From Penaeus vannamei (taxonomy: Eukaryota > Arthropoda > Malacostraca > Decapoda > Penaeidae): a DNA stretch of 20,000 nucleotides. Numbering within the stretch: the first letter of the stretch is position 1; every line of letters starts with the position of its first letter. The stretch lies in contig NC_091571.1 of NCBI RefSeq assembly GCF_042767895.1, positions 33,441,546 through 33,461,545 on the forward strand. Reading direction: 5' to 3'. A program made the position numbers and the translations under genes. Below are positions 1 through 10,527 of the stretch, one piece after another. Under the pieces are notes generated by a model, which did not search any database, was not told the origin of the DNA, and saw only the letters and a list, made by a program, of their open reading frames with translations.

Positions 1-433
1 AGGGAGAGCGACATTGGGGACGCAGAGATGGGTGGAGAAGGGCGTTGGGTGAGGGAGGATGAAATCGGGGAAAGAGGAAGATGGAGGGAGATTGGTCGGA
101 GGGATAACGAAATCGGGGAGAGAGGGAGATGGAGGGAGAGCGAAATTGGGGACGGAGAGATGGGTGAAGGAGGGAGGTGGGCCAGAAGGAGAGAAAAATC
201 GGGGGAGAAGGGAGATGGGTTGGAGGGAGGACGAAATCGGGGATGGAGAGATAGGTGGAGGAGGGCGACGGCTGAGGGAGAACGAAATCGGGGAAGGACG
301 GAGATGGAGGGAGAACGAAATCGGGGAAGGAGGGAGAATGAAATCTGGGATGGAGAATGCGATGGATGAAGGAGGTGGGTCAGAGAGAACGAAATCGGGG
401 AAGGAAGGAAGGATAGATGGAGGAGGGTCGTGA
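1..433. repeat. Purine-rich minisatellite with alternating long and short units
   Basis: A degenerate tandem repeat built on a GAAATCGGGGA core followed by GGAGGGAGATGGAGGGA-like sequence. Cores or close variants begin near 8, 61, 109, 142, 195, 233, 284, 316, 340 and 391. Spacings are about 53, 48, 33, 53, 38, 51, 32, 24 and 51 bases, so units of about 50 and about 33 bases tend to alternate. The array is almost pure G/A on the plus strand and probably continues beyond the left edge. The overlapping Glu/Arg/Gly-rich open frames translate the repeat and are not genes. Confidence 0.85.
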
Positions 434-814
434 GAAATAGATGAGTGGCTTGGTAAGGCTGATGGATAGATAAAAACAAAAAGATATTTATAATTGTAAT
501 GAAGAACCATGGTTAAATAAATGTTTACGTGTGTTATACGAGAGGTAAACATAAAGACAGAAAGACGGAGAGATAAAGAGAAAGACAAAGAAAGGAACAG
601 GACCTCACACGCGTAGAAGAACGTGACAAGCCATACAAAATGTGTTTAATTACCTATCGAGAAATACTTTCTGAACCGGATATTGTCAATCAAAGCAAGA
701 TTTCAACCACCACTGTGACGTCAGGAGGTATGCAAGGAATATGTGAAAAAACAATCCAAGAATTTTCCAAAATCATTTCAAAACGAAAAATATAATAAAT
801 TTGTATCGTGAATT

Positions 815-818
<4 letters not shown>
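434..818. other. AT-rich unique DNA, no firm gene
   Basis: Mostly unique sequence with A-rich stretches. A plus-strand frame is open from 577 to a TAA at 793-795 and encodes a protein-like peptide (for example MCLITYREILSEPD from the ATG at 640). The upstream AG at 599-600 has no pyrimidine tract, and the only donor-like site is a weak AG|GTATGC near 727. A palindromic TGACGTCA lies at 716-723. I see no supported exon. Confidence 0.5.

Positions 819-875
<57 letters not shown>
819..875. repeat. (TA)n microsatellite
   Basis: About 28 uninterrupted TA units, followed by a degraded TATGCATATGCATG flank. It is self-complementary and could extrude as a cruciform. Confidence 0.97.
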
Positions 876-878
<3 letters not shown>

Positions 879-1800
879 TATGCATGAATGTATGTGTATG
901 GATGTATATACAATCAAAATCCTTTATTTTTCAAACGGGAAACTAAGGATTTATCTGAATATAAGAGAAGGAAGGAAAGTAACAAAAATAAATAGATTGA
1001 ATGTGCAAGATGAAAAATAGAGGAAAGAAGAAATCAAAGAGAAAAAACAAAACAAAAATAAAAATAAAATAACGAAACGAGAACAGAAAAAAGAAAAACA
1101 AAAAGAAAAAAAAACATAAGAAAGCATACAAGAGAGGGGAAAAGAAATCTGTAAATTAAGAAAAAGGAAAACAGATGAAAAAGTCCTCCGATTTGTTTAC
1201 GGGACAAACGAGTCGCTTACAACAACAAAACAACAACAACGAAATCCAGAGTTTATGTTGTGAGACGCCGAAGAAGACACAGGGAGCCTAAGACGTCGAA
1301 ATCTTGAAAGATAAGAAGATAGAGACATTGTTCTCTCGGGGAATGCAAGGAGAAAGAATTGGCAGAGGAAGGTGATAAGAACGGATAACAGAATTATTGG
1401 AAAGATGAGATTGGGGGAATAGTGGAGAACAGAGAACGTTGCGTTGTTATTTTTTTTTTCTTTCTTTTGAATTAATATATCTTTTAATAACGTTCTTGTA
1501 TTTTCCGTTGCATTTTTTTCCCATCTTTTCCTTCTTCTTCTCTTCTTCTCATTCCCCCTTTTGGCATTTCTCCCACTGGTGATATCGGCTCATCTCTCGC
1601 ACCAATTTTATCACCTTGGGTTTTCTCTTCTCTTTATTCTTGATTTTCTCTTTCCCTCTTGCGTGCATTTGCAACAAGTCCACTTTTCCTGAGCAACCAA
1701 ACTATTTTTTTTTCTCTCAGACATTGCCGGTATCGCCAGACACCTATTACTCTTCGTAAGAATTTACAAGAAAATGGTAGAGAAATAAGAAAAAAAAACA
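876..1800. other. AT-rich and A-rich intergenic DNA
   Basis: From 960 to 1180 the plus strand is A-rich with simple AAAG/AAAT patches. From 1190 to 1440 it is unique sequence, and 1448-1560 is T/C-rich. No frame shows recognisable protein similarity or convincing splice sites. Confidence 0.6.
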
Positions 1801-1802
1801 AG

Positions 1803-2038
<236 letters not shown>

Positions 2039-2800
2039 GGGAATGAAAAAGAGGAGATGGGAGGAAGAAAGAAAAGAGAGAATCGACGAAAGATGAAAGA
2101 CTAGATGGAAGGAGGAATAAGAGAGGCCAAGAGAAGGGGCAGTGGGAATCTCGACAGGAGTAAGAGGTGGAGTAGACAGAAAAGAGAAAAGAGAAAAGAG
2201 AAGAGAAGAGAAGGGATAGAGGAGAAAAGAGAAGGGAGAGAGGAGAGAAAAGAGAAGAGAAAGGAAAGTAGAGAGAAGAGAGAGATGAGAAGGGGAATGG
2301 AAAACGGGGAGAGGGAGGGACTGATGGGGAGCTAGGGAGGCAGGGGAAGGGGCTAGGGGTAGGGGTATCAGGAAGGGGAAGGCTAACATAGGCATATTTA
2401 TCGCCCGGGGTGCCCAAGGGTGATCACAGGGGCCTCGTTCGTTACCTCACCCTCCAACCCTTGGCCTTACGGGGTGGGGGTGGGGGTGGGGCGTAGAGGG
2501 GGGCGGTGAAAGGAGGGGTGGGGTGGAATGAAAGAAAGAAAGATAGGTGTGGTAAAGGGAAGGGCGGAGGGGAGGGGAGGGGAGGAGGGGGGCGAAAAGA
2601 AGAGGGAGGAGAAAGATGAAGAAGAGGAAGAATGAGATTGCAAGAAGGATGATGATGATGATGATGGAGAAGAAGAAGAAGACGTGCAGAGGAAAAGAAG
2701 GGAGAAACAGAGGAAGAAAAAGGAAAACCACCAGGAAATAGAAAAACTAAACAAAGAAAGAGTTTGCGAAAGCGGAAAAAAACATAAGATGTAAGAAACA
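2039..2800. repeat. Purine-rich low-complexity block
   Basis: GA-rich degenerate sequence made of AGAAA/AGGGA units. A unique, more mixed stretch lies at about 2390-2470. A G-rich patch (GGGGTGGGGGTGGGG) begins near 2470, and a short (GAT)6 tract lies at 2649-2666. No gene seen on either strand. Confidence 0.75.
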
Positions 2801-2878
2801 AGCAAAAGCAAAGGGGCGTCTAATATTAAGTATTTAATATTTCCATGTCAGTTCAGGCTCATAATGGACGCTTTGCTT

Positions 2879-3040
<162 letters not shown>

Positions 3041-3110
3041 CATATATATTTCTGTATGTTTGAAATATATATCAGTCTATACGTACATACATAAAGACAT
3101 ACAAACATAC

Positions 3111-3113
<3 letters not shown>

Positions 3114-3176
<63 letters not shown>
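3114..3176. repeat. (TA)n microsatellite
   Basis: About 31 TA units, separated from the preceding (GT)n by 76 bases of degraded ACATAC/TATA sequence. Ends abruptly at the unique island that begins at 3178. Confidence 0.97.
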
Positions 3177-3177
<1 letters not shown>

Positions 3178-3178
<1 letters not shown>

Positions 3179-3760
3179 CCACGAATATACGAATAAATAC
3201 AATTTCCCAAATGCCTATCGTCCACGACCTTCGCCATCATGAACAACCCAAACAAGAGCCTCCTCGCGCGTCGTCTTCGGGTCCAGTGGAATCCATTAAA
3301 TACGGGTTTCGTTGTGTCGTCTCGCAGTCCCGGCGAATTTACACCGCCATCCACTGACGTAATAGTCGTCGCATCCCTTCCATTCCCCCTTTTAATTGTT
3401 CCTCGAATCCCTTAGCTCCCCAAATCCTTAGAGAATCGGAGAGTCACTCCTCTGGGAACGCTCGTGGGACCACCGCCGTCCTCGCCACAATCCGACCCGG
3501 AGTTAGAGTGTCGCTTCGCACCTGTCAGCTGTTCTCCCCCGACGTCTCGTGCCTCCTGCTTGACCTTGTCTCGGCTGCTGCGTTTGTTTCCTTCGTGGTC
3601 TGGTCTTGAGAATGTCGGGATCTGGGTGTTTTGTTTTTCTTTTTATCTGTGTTTTATGTTCGTTCTTTTAAATATTTAAGAGCATAGTTTTTCTGTGTTT
3701 TATGTTATGTTTATACATTTAAGAGCATAGATAGGTACGTACGTATATAAAAGACAATCG
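3178..3760. other. CpG-richer unique island
   Basis: About 580 bases of non-repetitive, GC- and CpG-richer sequence between microsatellites, the sort of island where exons or promoters would be expected. Frames are open on both strands. One on the minus strand is open from about 3650 to a TAA at 3412-3414, with polar peptide such as RSSRDKVKQEARDVGGEQL. A TGACGTAAT motif is at 3355-3363. No splice site pair is convincing, so I call no exon. Confidence 0.5.
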
Positions 3761-3762
3761 TA

Positions 3763-3950
3763 CACACACATACAAACACAATGGCAAACACACAAACATA
3801 CACATGCACACACACTCTCTCTCTCTCACACACACACTCACTCACAGACACACACGTACACACACACACACACACCACACACACGTACACACACACACAC
3901 GTACACACACACACACACCACACATACACACGCACACACACACACACGCC
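3763..3950. repeat. Imperfect (CA)n array with CACGTA interruptions
   Basis: CA repeats interrupted by a short CT run (3815-3829) and by recurring CACGTACACA segments near 3853, 3883 and 3897. The Thr-His and Cys-Val open frames across it are repeat translations. Confidence 0.93.
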
Positions 3951-4084
3951 CGAGACACCGCCCTGCTCAAGAGGTAAGCGGAAGTGCGCCCGCGATAAGA
4001 TCAAGACTCGGGGATAGGGAGGTGACCAGACCGGACCACCCCCACCCCCACACCCCACCCCCTTCCTTGACCATCACGATTATC

Positions 4085-4595
<511 letters not shown>

Positions 4596-4672
<77 letters not shown>
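4596..4672. repeat. (GA)n microsatellite
   Basis: About 38 GA units preceded by GAGACAGA and followed by CTGAGAAG. Confidence 0.97.
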
Positions 4673-4675
<3 letters not shown>

Positions 4676-4737
4676 AGAAGAATCACCGCATCCCACACCC
4701 TAAAGCCCCAACCTGGAAGATAAAAGCCCCTCTGGAA

Positions 4738-4890
4738 CCTCACCGCTCCCACAACCACCCCCACACCCCCCCCATCCCACCCCCTTCCTCCTTCCCCACA
4801 CACGACCACAACACCACACCCTTGTGAGATTGCGTGTAACGATGCTGTTTCCCCCCCTCCCCCCCCCCCCCCCCCCAGCCCCCCCCGGGG
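4738..4890. repeat. C-rich low-complexity tract with long poly-C
   Basis: CCCCCAC/CCCCTTCC repeats lead to cytosine runs at 4851-4857, 4859-4876 (18 C) and 4879-4886. A run this long is prone to polymerase slippage, so the exact length is uncertain. The complementary strand could form a G-quadruplex. Confidence 0.85.
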
Positions 4891-5424
4891 CCTCTGCGGA
4901 AACACATGAATCAGAATACCTCACTGCCTTGGTATAACCTGTGGGTTCTCTAGCTTTTTTCTTTCACTCGACTCTACCTCCTGGAATCGACGTCGACCTT
5001 ACTCCACTCCGGACTACAGTCGTCCTGGACCTAATGAGACTGAGGTACGTGTCGGTATAGCCTCTCACCCCCCCTCCCCCTCCCCCTACACCCCCTGTAA
5101 CCCCTGCACCGTACCCTGCCAACGTACCCAACGCGCATGCACTTGTACCTATTCTTGTGTATCACCCGGGCCGTATTTCATCTGGAGAGTCTCTTTGAGA
5201 TAATACTAACTCATTTTCCTTTTTTTTTTTCTTTCTCTCTCTCTCTCTCGGGTAGAATAATTTCAAGGTGAGTTTCTTTAGCATTTGCATCCCAAAGTAA
5301 ACATATTTGTTATTTATACATCATCTAGTGTATTTTCGAAGGGAATTTATAGCCTGTGCTAATAGTTTGCTCCTCATATATTTTCATCTTACTCATTGCG
5401 AGTTTTTCCTTTGGGTTCATGTAC

Positions 5425-5427
<3 letters not shown>
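4891..5427. other. Unique DNA with short C-rich and T-rich patches
   Basis: Mixed unique sequence. An open plus frame crosses 4951-5043 (including RPYSTPDYSRPGPNE) and meets a donor-like GAG|GTACGT at 5044, but no good acceptor lies upstream. The palindrome TCGACGTCGA is at 4987-4996. A T-run followed by (CT)n lies at 5219-5249, and an octamer ATTTGCAT at 5283-5290. No exon called. Confidence 0.5.
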
Positions 5428-5660
<233 letters not shown>

Positions 5661-5697
5661 CACATATATATATGCACACACTCAATTTCACACAAAT

Positions 5698-6170
5698 TAT
5701 GATAATAATGATAATGATGGTACAATACAATTAGTACTACTAATAATAATGATAGAAAAATGACAGTAGTAGTAGCTATAGTACCAATAATAACGACAAT
5801 AATGATGATTGTTATAACAACAAAAATGATCGCAATAACAGTGTTGATAACATACATAATACGGATCATTGTAATTGTGATGATAACAATAAATATAGTG
5901 ATGGTCATAGTGATAATGACAGTATTGATATCATCATCATTATCATTATTATTATTATAATTTGTAGTCGTAGTAATGGTAGTAATGATGAGGACTATGG
6001 TGATAATGATAATTGATGATGATTGATGATGATGATAACCCCACCGACAATTATGATAATGATAATAATGATGACAATAACAACAATGATGCTGGTAATA
6101 GTAATGACAATAATGATACCGAACATAATAACGATAATAGTGACAATAACAGCTGCAACATTGAGAAGGA
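5698..6170. repeat. Degenerate AAT/GAT trinucleotide-rich block
   Basis: Irregular AATAATGAT, ACAATAAT and GTAGTAGTA motifs without a strict period. Near 5929-5958 the orientation flips to ATCATCATCATTATCATTATT, so this segment is complementary to the AATAATGATAATGATG sequence at about 5704-5719. Asn/Asp- and Ile/Thr-rich open frames across it are not genes. Confidence 0.85.
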
Positions 6171-6228
6171 CAAAAACAAAAGACTTTTTTTTTGTTTATC
6201 CGTGCACAGATTGCCGTCATGGGGGGAG

Positions 6229-6300
6229 GGGGGGCTGTCCATCCCATGTATCCACCTTTGCAATCTGCTCCCTCCTCCCCCCCCCCCTTTGCCTCCTCCT
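6229..6300 (+). repeat. Copy 1 of a dispersed element with core GTCCATCCCATG
   Basis: A G-run (GGGGGGAGGGGGGG) is followed by the core GTCCATCCCATG at 6237-6248, then about 35 bases, then a long C-run ending in CCCTTTG. The same order of parts appears at 18114-18216. The pyrimidine tract to the right makes the right edge uncertain. Confidence 0.5.
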
Positions 6301-6775
6301 CATCCCTTTCCCTTCCCTCTAACTCCTCCCTTCCCATATTTACTCCCTTGTTTCTTCCCCCTCCCTACCCTTCCTCTTCCTCTTCCTCACCCATTCTTCC
6401 CCCTCTGTTCTTCCTTCCTCTGCCTCCATCCTTTCTTTCTCCCCCTCCTTTCTTCTCACTCCTCCTCTCTTCTTCTCCTCTCCTTCCCTTACCTCCTTCC
6501 TCCCCCTTCTCTTCCTCCATCTCTGACTTTCTTCCTCCTCTCCTCCTCCCTCGCCTCCTTCTCTTTCCTCCTCCTTCCCCTCTACTCCTCGACTCTCTTC
6601 CTCCCTCCTCTACCTCTCCCTTCCCCTCCCCCTTTCTCCTTCCTCCCCAGCCCCTTTCCCTCCCTCTCCCTTACCTCCTTTCCTCTTCTTCCCCCTCCTT
6701 TCCTCTACCTCGACTCCCCTTCCCGATCTGACCTCTCTCAGGAGCACCCTCCTCCCTTCCCTCCCTCCCCCCTAT
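6255..6775. repeat. Polypyrimidine block (CCT/CTT-rich)
   Basis: About 520 bases almost entirely C and T on the plus strand, with CTCCTC, TTCCTC and CCCTTCC motifs of no fixed period. Pro/Ser/Leu-rich open frames reflect composition only. Confidence 0.9.
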
Positions 6776-6842
6776 TGAGGTCCAGCTCCTTGAAGTAGAG
6801 TTCCACGAGTGTCTACGATTGCAAGTCCGGCCACGCCTCTCA
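6776..6842. other. Short unique spacer between opposed Y and R blocks
   Basis: About 67 bases of mixed, unique sequence (containing GATTGCAAGTCCGGCCACGC) separate the polypyrimidine block from a polypurine block. The purine strand changes from minus to plus across it. Nothing else recognisable. Confidence 0.7.
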
Positions 6843-7445
6843 TGGGCGGGGTGTGTGGGTGGGGCGGGGTGGGGGTGGGGGGAGGGGTGGGGAGGGGTGG
6901 GGATGGCAGGAGGGAGAGGGGGAGGGACAAAAGGAGGGGGAGAGGACAAGAGGGAGGAGGATAGGGGGGAGGGGGAGGGGGTGGGAGGGGGGAGGGGGAG
7001 GGAGGAGGGAGGAGGGAGAGGACAAGAGGGAGGAATGATAGGGGGGAGGGAGGGAGAGGTAGAAGGGAGAGGGGGAGAGGGGGAGGGACAAGAGGGAGGA
7101 GGATAGGGGGAGGGGGATAAGGGTGAGGGTGAGGGGGAAGGACAAAAGGAGGGGAGAGAGGACAAGGGAGGAGGATAGGGGGGGGGGAGGAGGGAGAGGG
7201 AGAGGACAAGAGGGAGGAGTGATAGTAGGAATTATATGGAGAGGAATAGGGCAAAGAGTGACGTGGGAGTGAGGGAGGAACAAAGGAGGGGGGGGAGTTA
7301 GGGAGAAGGAAGAGGAGTAGAAGGACAAAGAGTGTAGCAGATTGGAGAGGAAGATGGAGGAAGAGGGAGAGAGAAAGAATAGGAGAAATAGGAGGGGGAG
7401 AGAGGAAAAGGGAGAGGAAGGAAAGAGGAGGGGTGGGGGGTTAGA
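6843..7445. repeat. Polypurine G-rich block with GACAAGAGGGAGGAGGATAG minisatellite
   Basis: About 600 bases of G/A on the plus strand. A recurring motif GACAAGAGGGAGGAGGATAG or variant starts at 6926, 6945, 7021, 7087, 7141, 7161 and 7205. Two near-identical segments of about 45 bases lie 215 bases apart (6926 and 7141). Many GGGG runs give strong G-quadruplex potential. Confidence 0.88.
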
Positions 7446-7784
7446 GTAAGTGGAGAGGGCAAAAAGGGAGTATTACGCAGAAAGAGAATAAAAGAATGGT
7501 AAAGAATGAGAAATACGGATGAGAAGAAAGAGACAAGAGAATTGGGGATAAAATTGATAAAAGAAGAAATACAGAGGGGATGCGGTATAGTGGGACAAAG
7601 AAATTAAAAATATATGAGAGAAAGAAGGATAGGATAGATAGATAGGAGGTAAAGAAGGATGAAAAGAACTAAAGAGAAGGGATGTGCCATACTAAATATA
7701 TACAGAAGAGTGAGAAAACAAGCATAAGTCGAGACATGAAGGTTGAAGAAAAACAAGATTAAATTTCCTGAAGAAACGAAAAGT
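7446..7784. other. A/G-rich spacer without gene
   Basis: Purine-rich but AT-richer sequence with short GATA repeats near 7635-7650. No gene seen. Confidence 0.6.
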
Positions 7785-7805
7785 CAAAATAATAATATTA
7801 ATAAC

Positions 7806-7849
<44 letters not shown>

Positions 7850-7917
7850 TAATAACAATAATAATAATAATAATAATGATAATAATAATAATAATAAAGA
7901 CAACAATGATAATAATA

Positions 7918-7949
<32 letters not shown>

Positions 7950-7983
7950 ATTAATGATAATAATAATAATTAACAATAATAAT

Positions 7984-8032
<49 letters not shown>

Positions 8033-8060
8033 TAATAATAATAACAAAAAGAAAATAATA
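7785..8060. repeat. (AAT)n array with an embedded (GAT)n run
   Basis: TAA/AAT repeats run from about 7785 to 8045, with a pure GAT run near 7917-7950 and occasional AAC. Just downstream, ATTATTACTATC and TCATCATCAT (8080-8110) are the reverse complement of this repeat type. Poly-Asn and poly-Ile frames are artefacts. Confidence 0.95.
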
Positions 8061-8110
8061 AAAATAAAAACAATAATTATTACTATCATTTTCACTGTTA
8101 TCATCATCAT

Positions 8111-8530
8111 GCATCGACGTAGAATCATTTGAATATCATATTCAATATCATCATTGTGTTGATTTACAAATTCTTTTCGCATTCAGAACTTTGCTAAGGT
8201 TTCGCTGTCTGATCCTGACCAAAGTTCGTGGATTTGTCATTCATTTTTCTAAAGTATTTTTGGGGTTTCATGAATACGTTATGTGCATTTTATAGGTTTG
8301 TTTACATTCTGTGCTTGGATGATATGCATAATTTTTGGCCCTTTTTATTCTGTTATCTAAATATCTGTTTACTGTTTGTTATTTTTTTTTATTATTATTA
8401 TTTTTTTTTTGTTCTAGTGTGGTTGGTGAAAATGATGATGATTGCGATGGTGATGGTGAAGTGGTGATGATGATGACTTGGGGGGGGGGGTGATGATCAT
8501 TCTCAAGTGATTTTAGGGGGGGTTTAAGTA
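8111..8530. other. AT-rich unique DNA, T-rich patch, GAT patch and G-run
   Basis: Unique AT-rich sequence to about 8370, a T/ATT-rich patch (8381-8412), GATGATG repeats (8431-8476), an 11-base G-run (8480-8490) and a 7-base G-run (8516-8522). No gene seen. Confidence 0.6.
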
Positions 8531-8716
8531 TCACACACACACGCACGCAGACACACACACACACACGCACGTACACACACGCACGCACGCGCACACACAC
8601 ACACACACTCACACACACACGCACACGCACACGCACACGGACACGGACACGCACACGGACACGCACACGCACACGCACACACACATATACATATATACAT
8701 ACACACATAAACACAC
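8531..8716. repeat. (CA)n array with CACACG/GGACAC hexamer variants
   Basis: CA repeats with regular G substitutions giving CACACG and CACGCA units, and GGACAC units at about 8639-8665. The alternating Arg-Val and Cys-Ala open frames on the minus strand are repeat translations. Confidence 0.93.
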
Positions 8717-9660
8717 CTCAATTTTTTTTTCTTTTTTTTTGAGATTTGGAGTGTAGTCGAACACATCCATAAACCGCGTGATATCTCCGATTTACCTAAT
8801 TTGCATAGTCTGCGAATCCTTATAAAGGAGGCTCCGAGAAGCCCCACCTTTTGGGCAAGACCGAAGGGGGAAGGAAGGCACTGTCACTTCCTCCCAAAGT
8901 GGGTAAGGGAAGGGCAAGCCACCCCCCACTCCCCCACCACTCTCGCCTCCCCACTCTCCCAGCATGTCGGCCCCCACCCACCCCCCCCACTCCCTCCTAG
9001 CCCCCACCACTTCCCACACTTCCTGACAATCCTCCCCCACCCACCCCTACCTCCCACTCTCCACCACTCTGCCCCTCCCCAGGTACACAACTCTCTCAAG
9101 GTCGGGAGATAAAATGCCACAGAAACGTGAAACATCAGAAACCTAAGTCAATATAATACCAAAAGTGTGAGTAGTGCTGCTGGGTGGCCTTTATACTAGC
9201 TAACTTTTTCTCTTTTATATACCGGTGTTGGTCATGTCATGTGAAGTAAGCGTCAGCGTCGGTGCAGGTTTAGGTTTCATTTGCTGTTTTTTTTTTTCTT
9301 ATATATTGGCAATGTCTGTTCACCTCTTTTCCTTCAAAGGTGATTTCTATCAGATGAACATTTTTGAAGTTATTTGCTCTTCTTTCTGTCTTTTCATTTG
9401 TTTTCTATTTTCCTGTCCTTTTACCTTCCTTCCCAGTTTCACAAAATGCAAACAAAATTCCACGTAGACAGACATATAAGGAACTGCATTAGCGAATTCA
9501 AAAAAAAAATAATAATAATAAAATAAAATAAAATTAACGTTCAAAATTAAAATTCACAATAAAAAAAATACCGATATCAAAACATCAATCTACTCGCCAT
9601 CAAAAATCCACCACGACACTATAGCCAACCCGAGCCCAGAGATCGAACCCTTCCAGAGCG
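8717..9660. other. Unique DNA with a C-rich patch; no gene
   Basis: Unique sequence carries a CCCCCAC-rich stretch at about 8919-9085, T-rich DNA near 9280-9300 and an A/AAT-rich run at 9500-9570. Small open frames on both strands lack splice support or recognisable domains. Confidence 0.55.
8799..8828 (+). promoter_or_regulatory. Possible octamer plus TATA element
   Basis: A perfect POU octamer ATTTGCAT (8799-8806) lies 14 bases upstream of TATAAAGG (8821-8828), in unique sequence. This arrangement resembles a TATA promoter, but no clear initiator or open frame follows, and both motifs are short enough to occur by chance. Confidence 0.2.
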
Positions 9661-10381
9661 AGATTGCATTGAGTGTTGAAGGGTTTTTGCGAGGGCGGCG
9701 TGTTCTGGTCACACTGTCGGCAGGCAGGATTACAGCTCTGCCATTTCCAACGTCGCCAAACCTTAAACTTGCGCTAAAACGAGCTTGTGGCGGGATCCTG
9801 GCAGGGGAGTGGATTTTGCATTTCGCTTTTCTCTCTCTCCTCTCTCTCTTTCTGCCTATTTATATCCGTTTCTGTCTGTTTTTTTTTCTTGTTTGTTTTT
9901 CTTCCTCCTTTCCCTCTCTTCTTCTCTCTTTTCATTTGGCATTTTCACGAATCGTAAATTTCCTCTATCTTTCTCCTTGAAGATATTACCAATCGCTATT
10001 TTGAAGATAATTAAAGAAAATGGGTCATGTCAATTGTGAAAAAAATCAGCAAATCATAGTCTTATTTTCCTTCTGATGGCCATAATAGTCTCGCTCTGGC
10101 CCCTTCTGTGCCTCTATAAAATATGTATTGTGGACTTCACGGTATTTATGGCCGGGAATATATTATCGTATATTACGCTTCAAATTCGCTACACTCCATC
10201 AAGCTCCGCGCGCCATCTTGCGTCGAGGCGGGAGCTTTTGATATCTTTATCTCTTCCTTTTTTTTCTCTCTCTCTCTCTTTCAAATCATCCTTTTCGTCG
10301 CTGTCTCGTTTCTGAATGGGATTTCGATGTGATGAAGGGTATTGTGTGAGGGAATCAGTGAGTGAATTCCGTTTTTCTTAG
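9661..10381. other. Unique, mixed-composition DNA
   Basis: Includes an 8-bp inverted repeat AACCCTTC/GAAGGGTT (9646-9653 and 9678-9685), a pyrimidine-rich stretch 9825-9935 and a TATA-like CTATAAAAT at 10114-10122. A YY1-type CGCCATCTTG (10211-10220) sits inside an imperfect hairpin. No exon could be supported. Confidence 0.5.
10211..10220 (-). promoter_or_regulatory. YY1/Pho-type motif CAAGATGGCG (site 1)
   Basis: An exact CAAGATGGCG on the minus strand, matching the core AAGATGGCG known for YY1 and its insect relative Pho. It lies between AAGCTCC (10201-10207) and GGAGCTT (10231-10237), which are complementary, so the motif would be in the loop of a hairpin. Binding is inferred. Confidence 0.4.
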
Positions 10382-10527
10382 TACAATATGGAGAGGAAAT
10401 GATAGCGTTGGAGAATCATAAAGTGACAGCTGCCAGGCGGCGATGGCGTCGGGAGAGGGATCTGATCCCCGAAATGCGGGATCGAATCCAATTTATGAGG
10501 ATTCTGATACCATCGTGGTATTTATGA
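10382..10527 (+). CDS. Candidate 3' exon, unknown product (weak)
   Basis: The sequence CCGTTTTTCTTAG ending at 10381 is a good splice acceptor with a pyrimidine tract. After it one frame is open to a TGA at 10525-10527. It reads QYGEEMIALENHKVTAARRR and continues with a charged, helix-like segment ending IPSWYL. From the internal ATG at 10399 the product would be 42 residues. A competing frame starts at the ATG at 10443 in good context and gives 39 residues to a TGA at 10560-10562. No AATAAA follows nearby. I recognise no family. Chance openness in a GC-richer patch is the main alternative. Confidence 0.2.

Noticed and set aside
1..433. CRISPR-like alternation of repeat and spacer
   Set aside because: The spacers are themselves diverged purine repeats with variable length and no unique content, and the sequence is eukaryotic in character.
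4951..5043. Possible exon ending at GAG|GTACGT
   Set aside because: The frame is open, but there is no convincing acceptor upstream: the only nearby AG is before, not after, the pyrimidine tract.
7692..7976. Poly-Asn and poly-Ile frames
   Set aside because: Translations of (AAT)n, with no flanking coding signal.
10114..10122. TATA-like CTATAAAAT
   Set aside because: No initiator at the expected distance and AT-rich surroundings. Likely chance.
10476..10490. tRNA-like B box (GGGATCGAATCC), and a similar GATCGAACCC at 9641-9650
   Set aside because: They fit the RNA polymerase III B-box pattern, but no A box at proper spacing, no cloverleaf pairing (the 3' side of the T arm does not pair) and no SINE tail were found.
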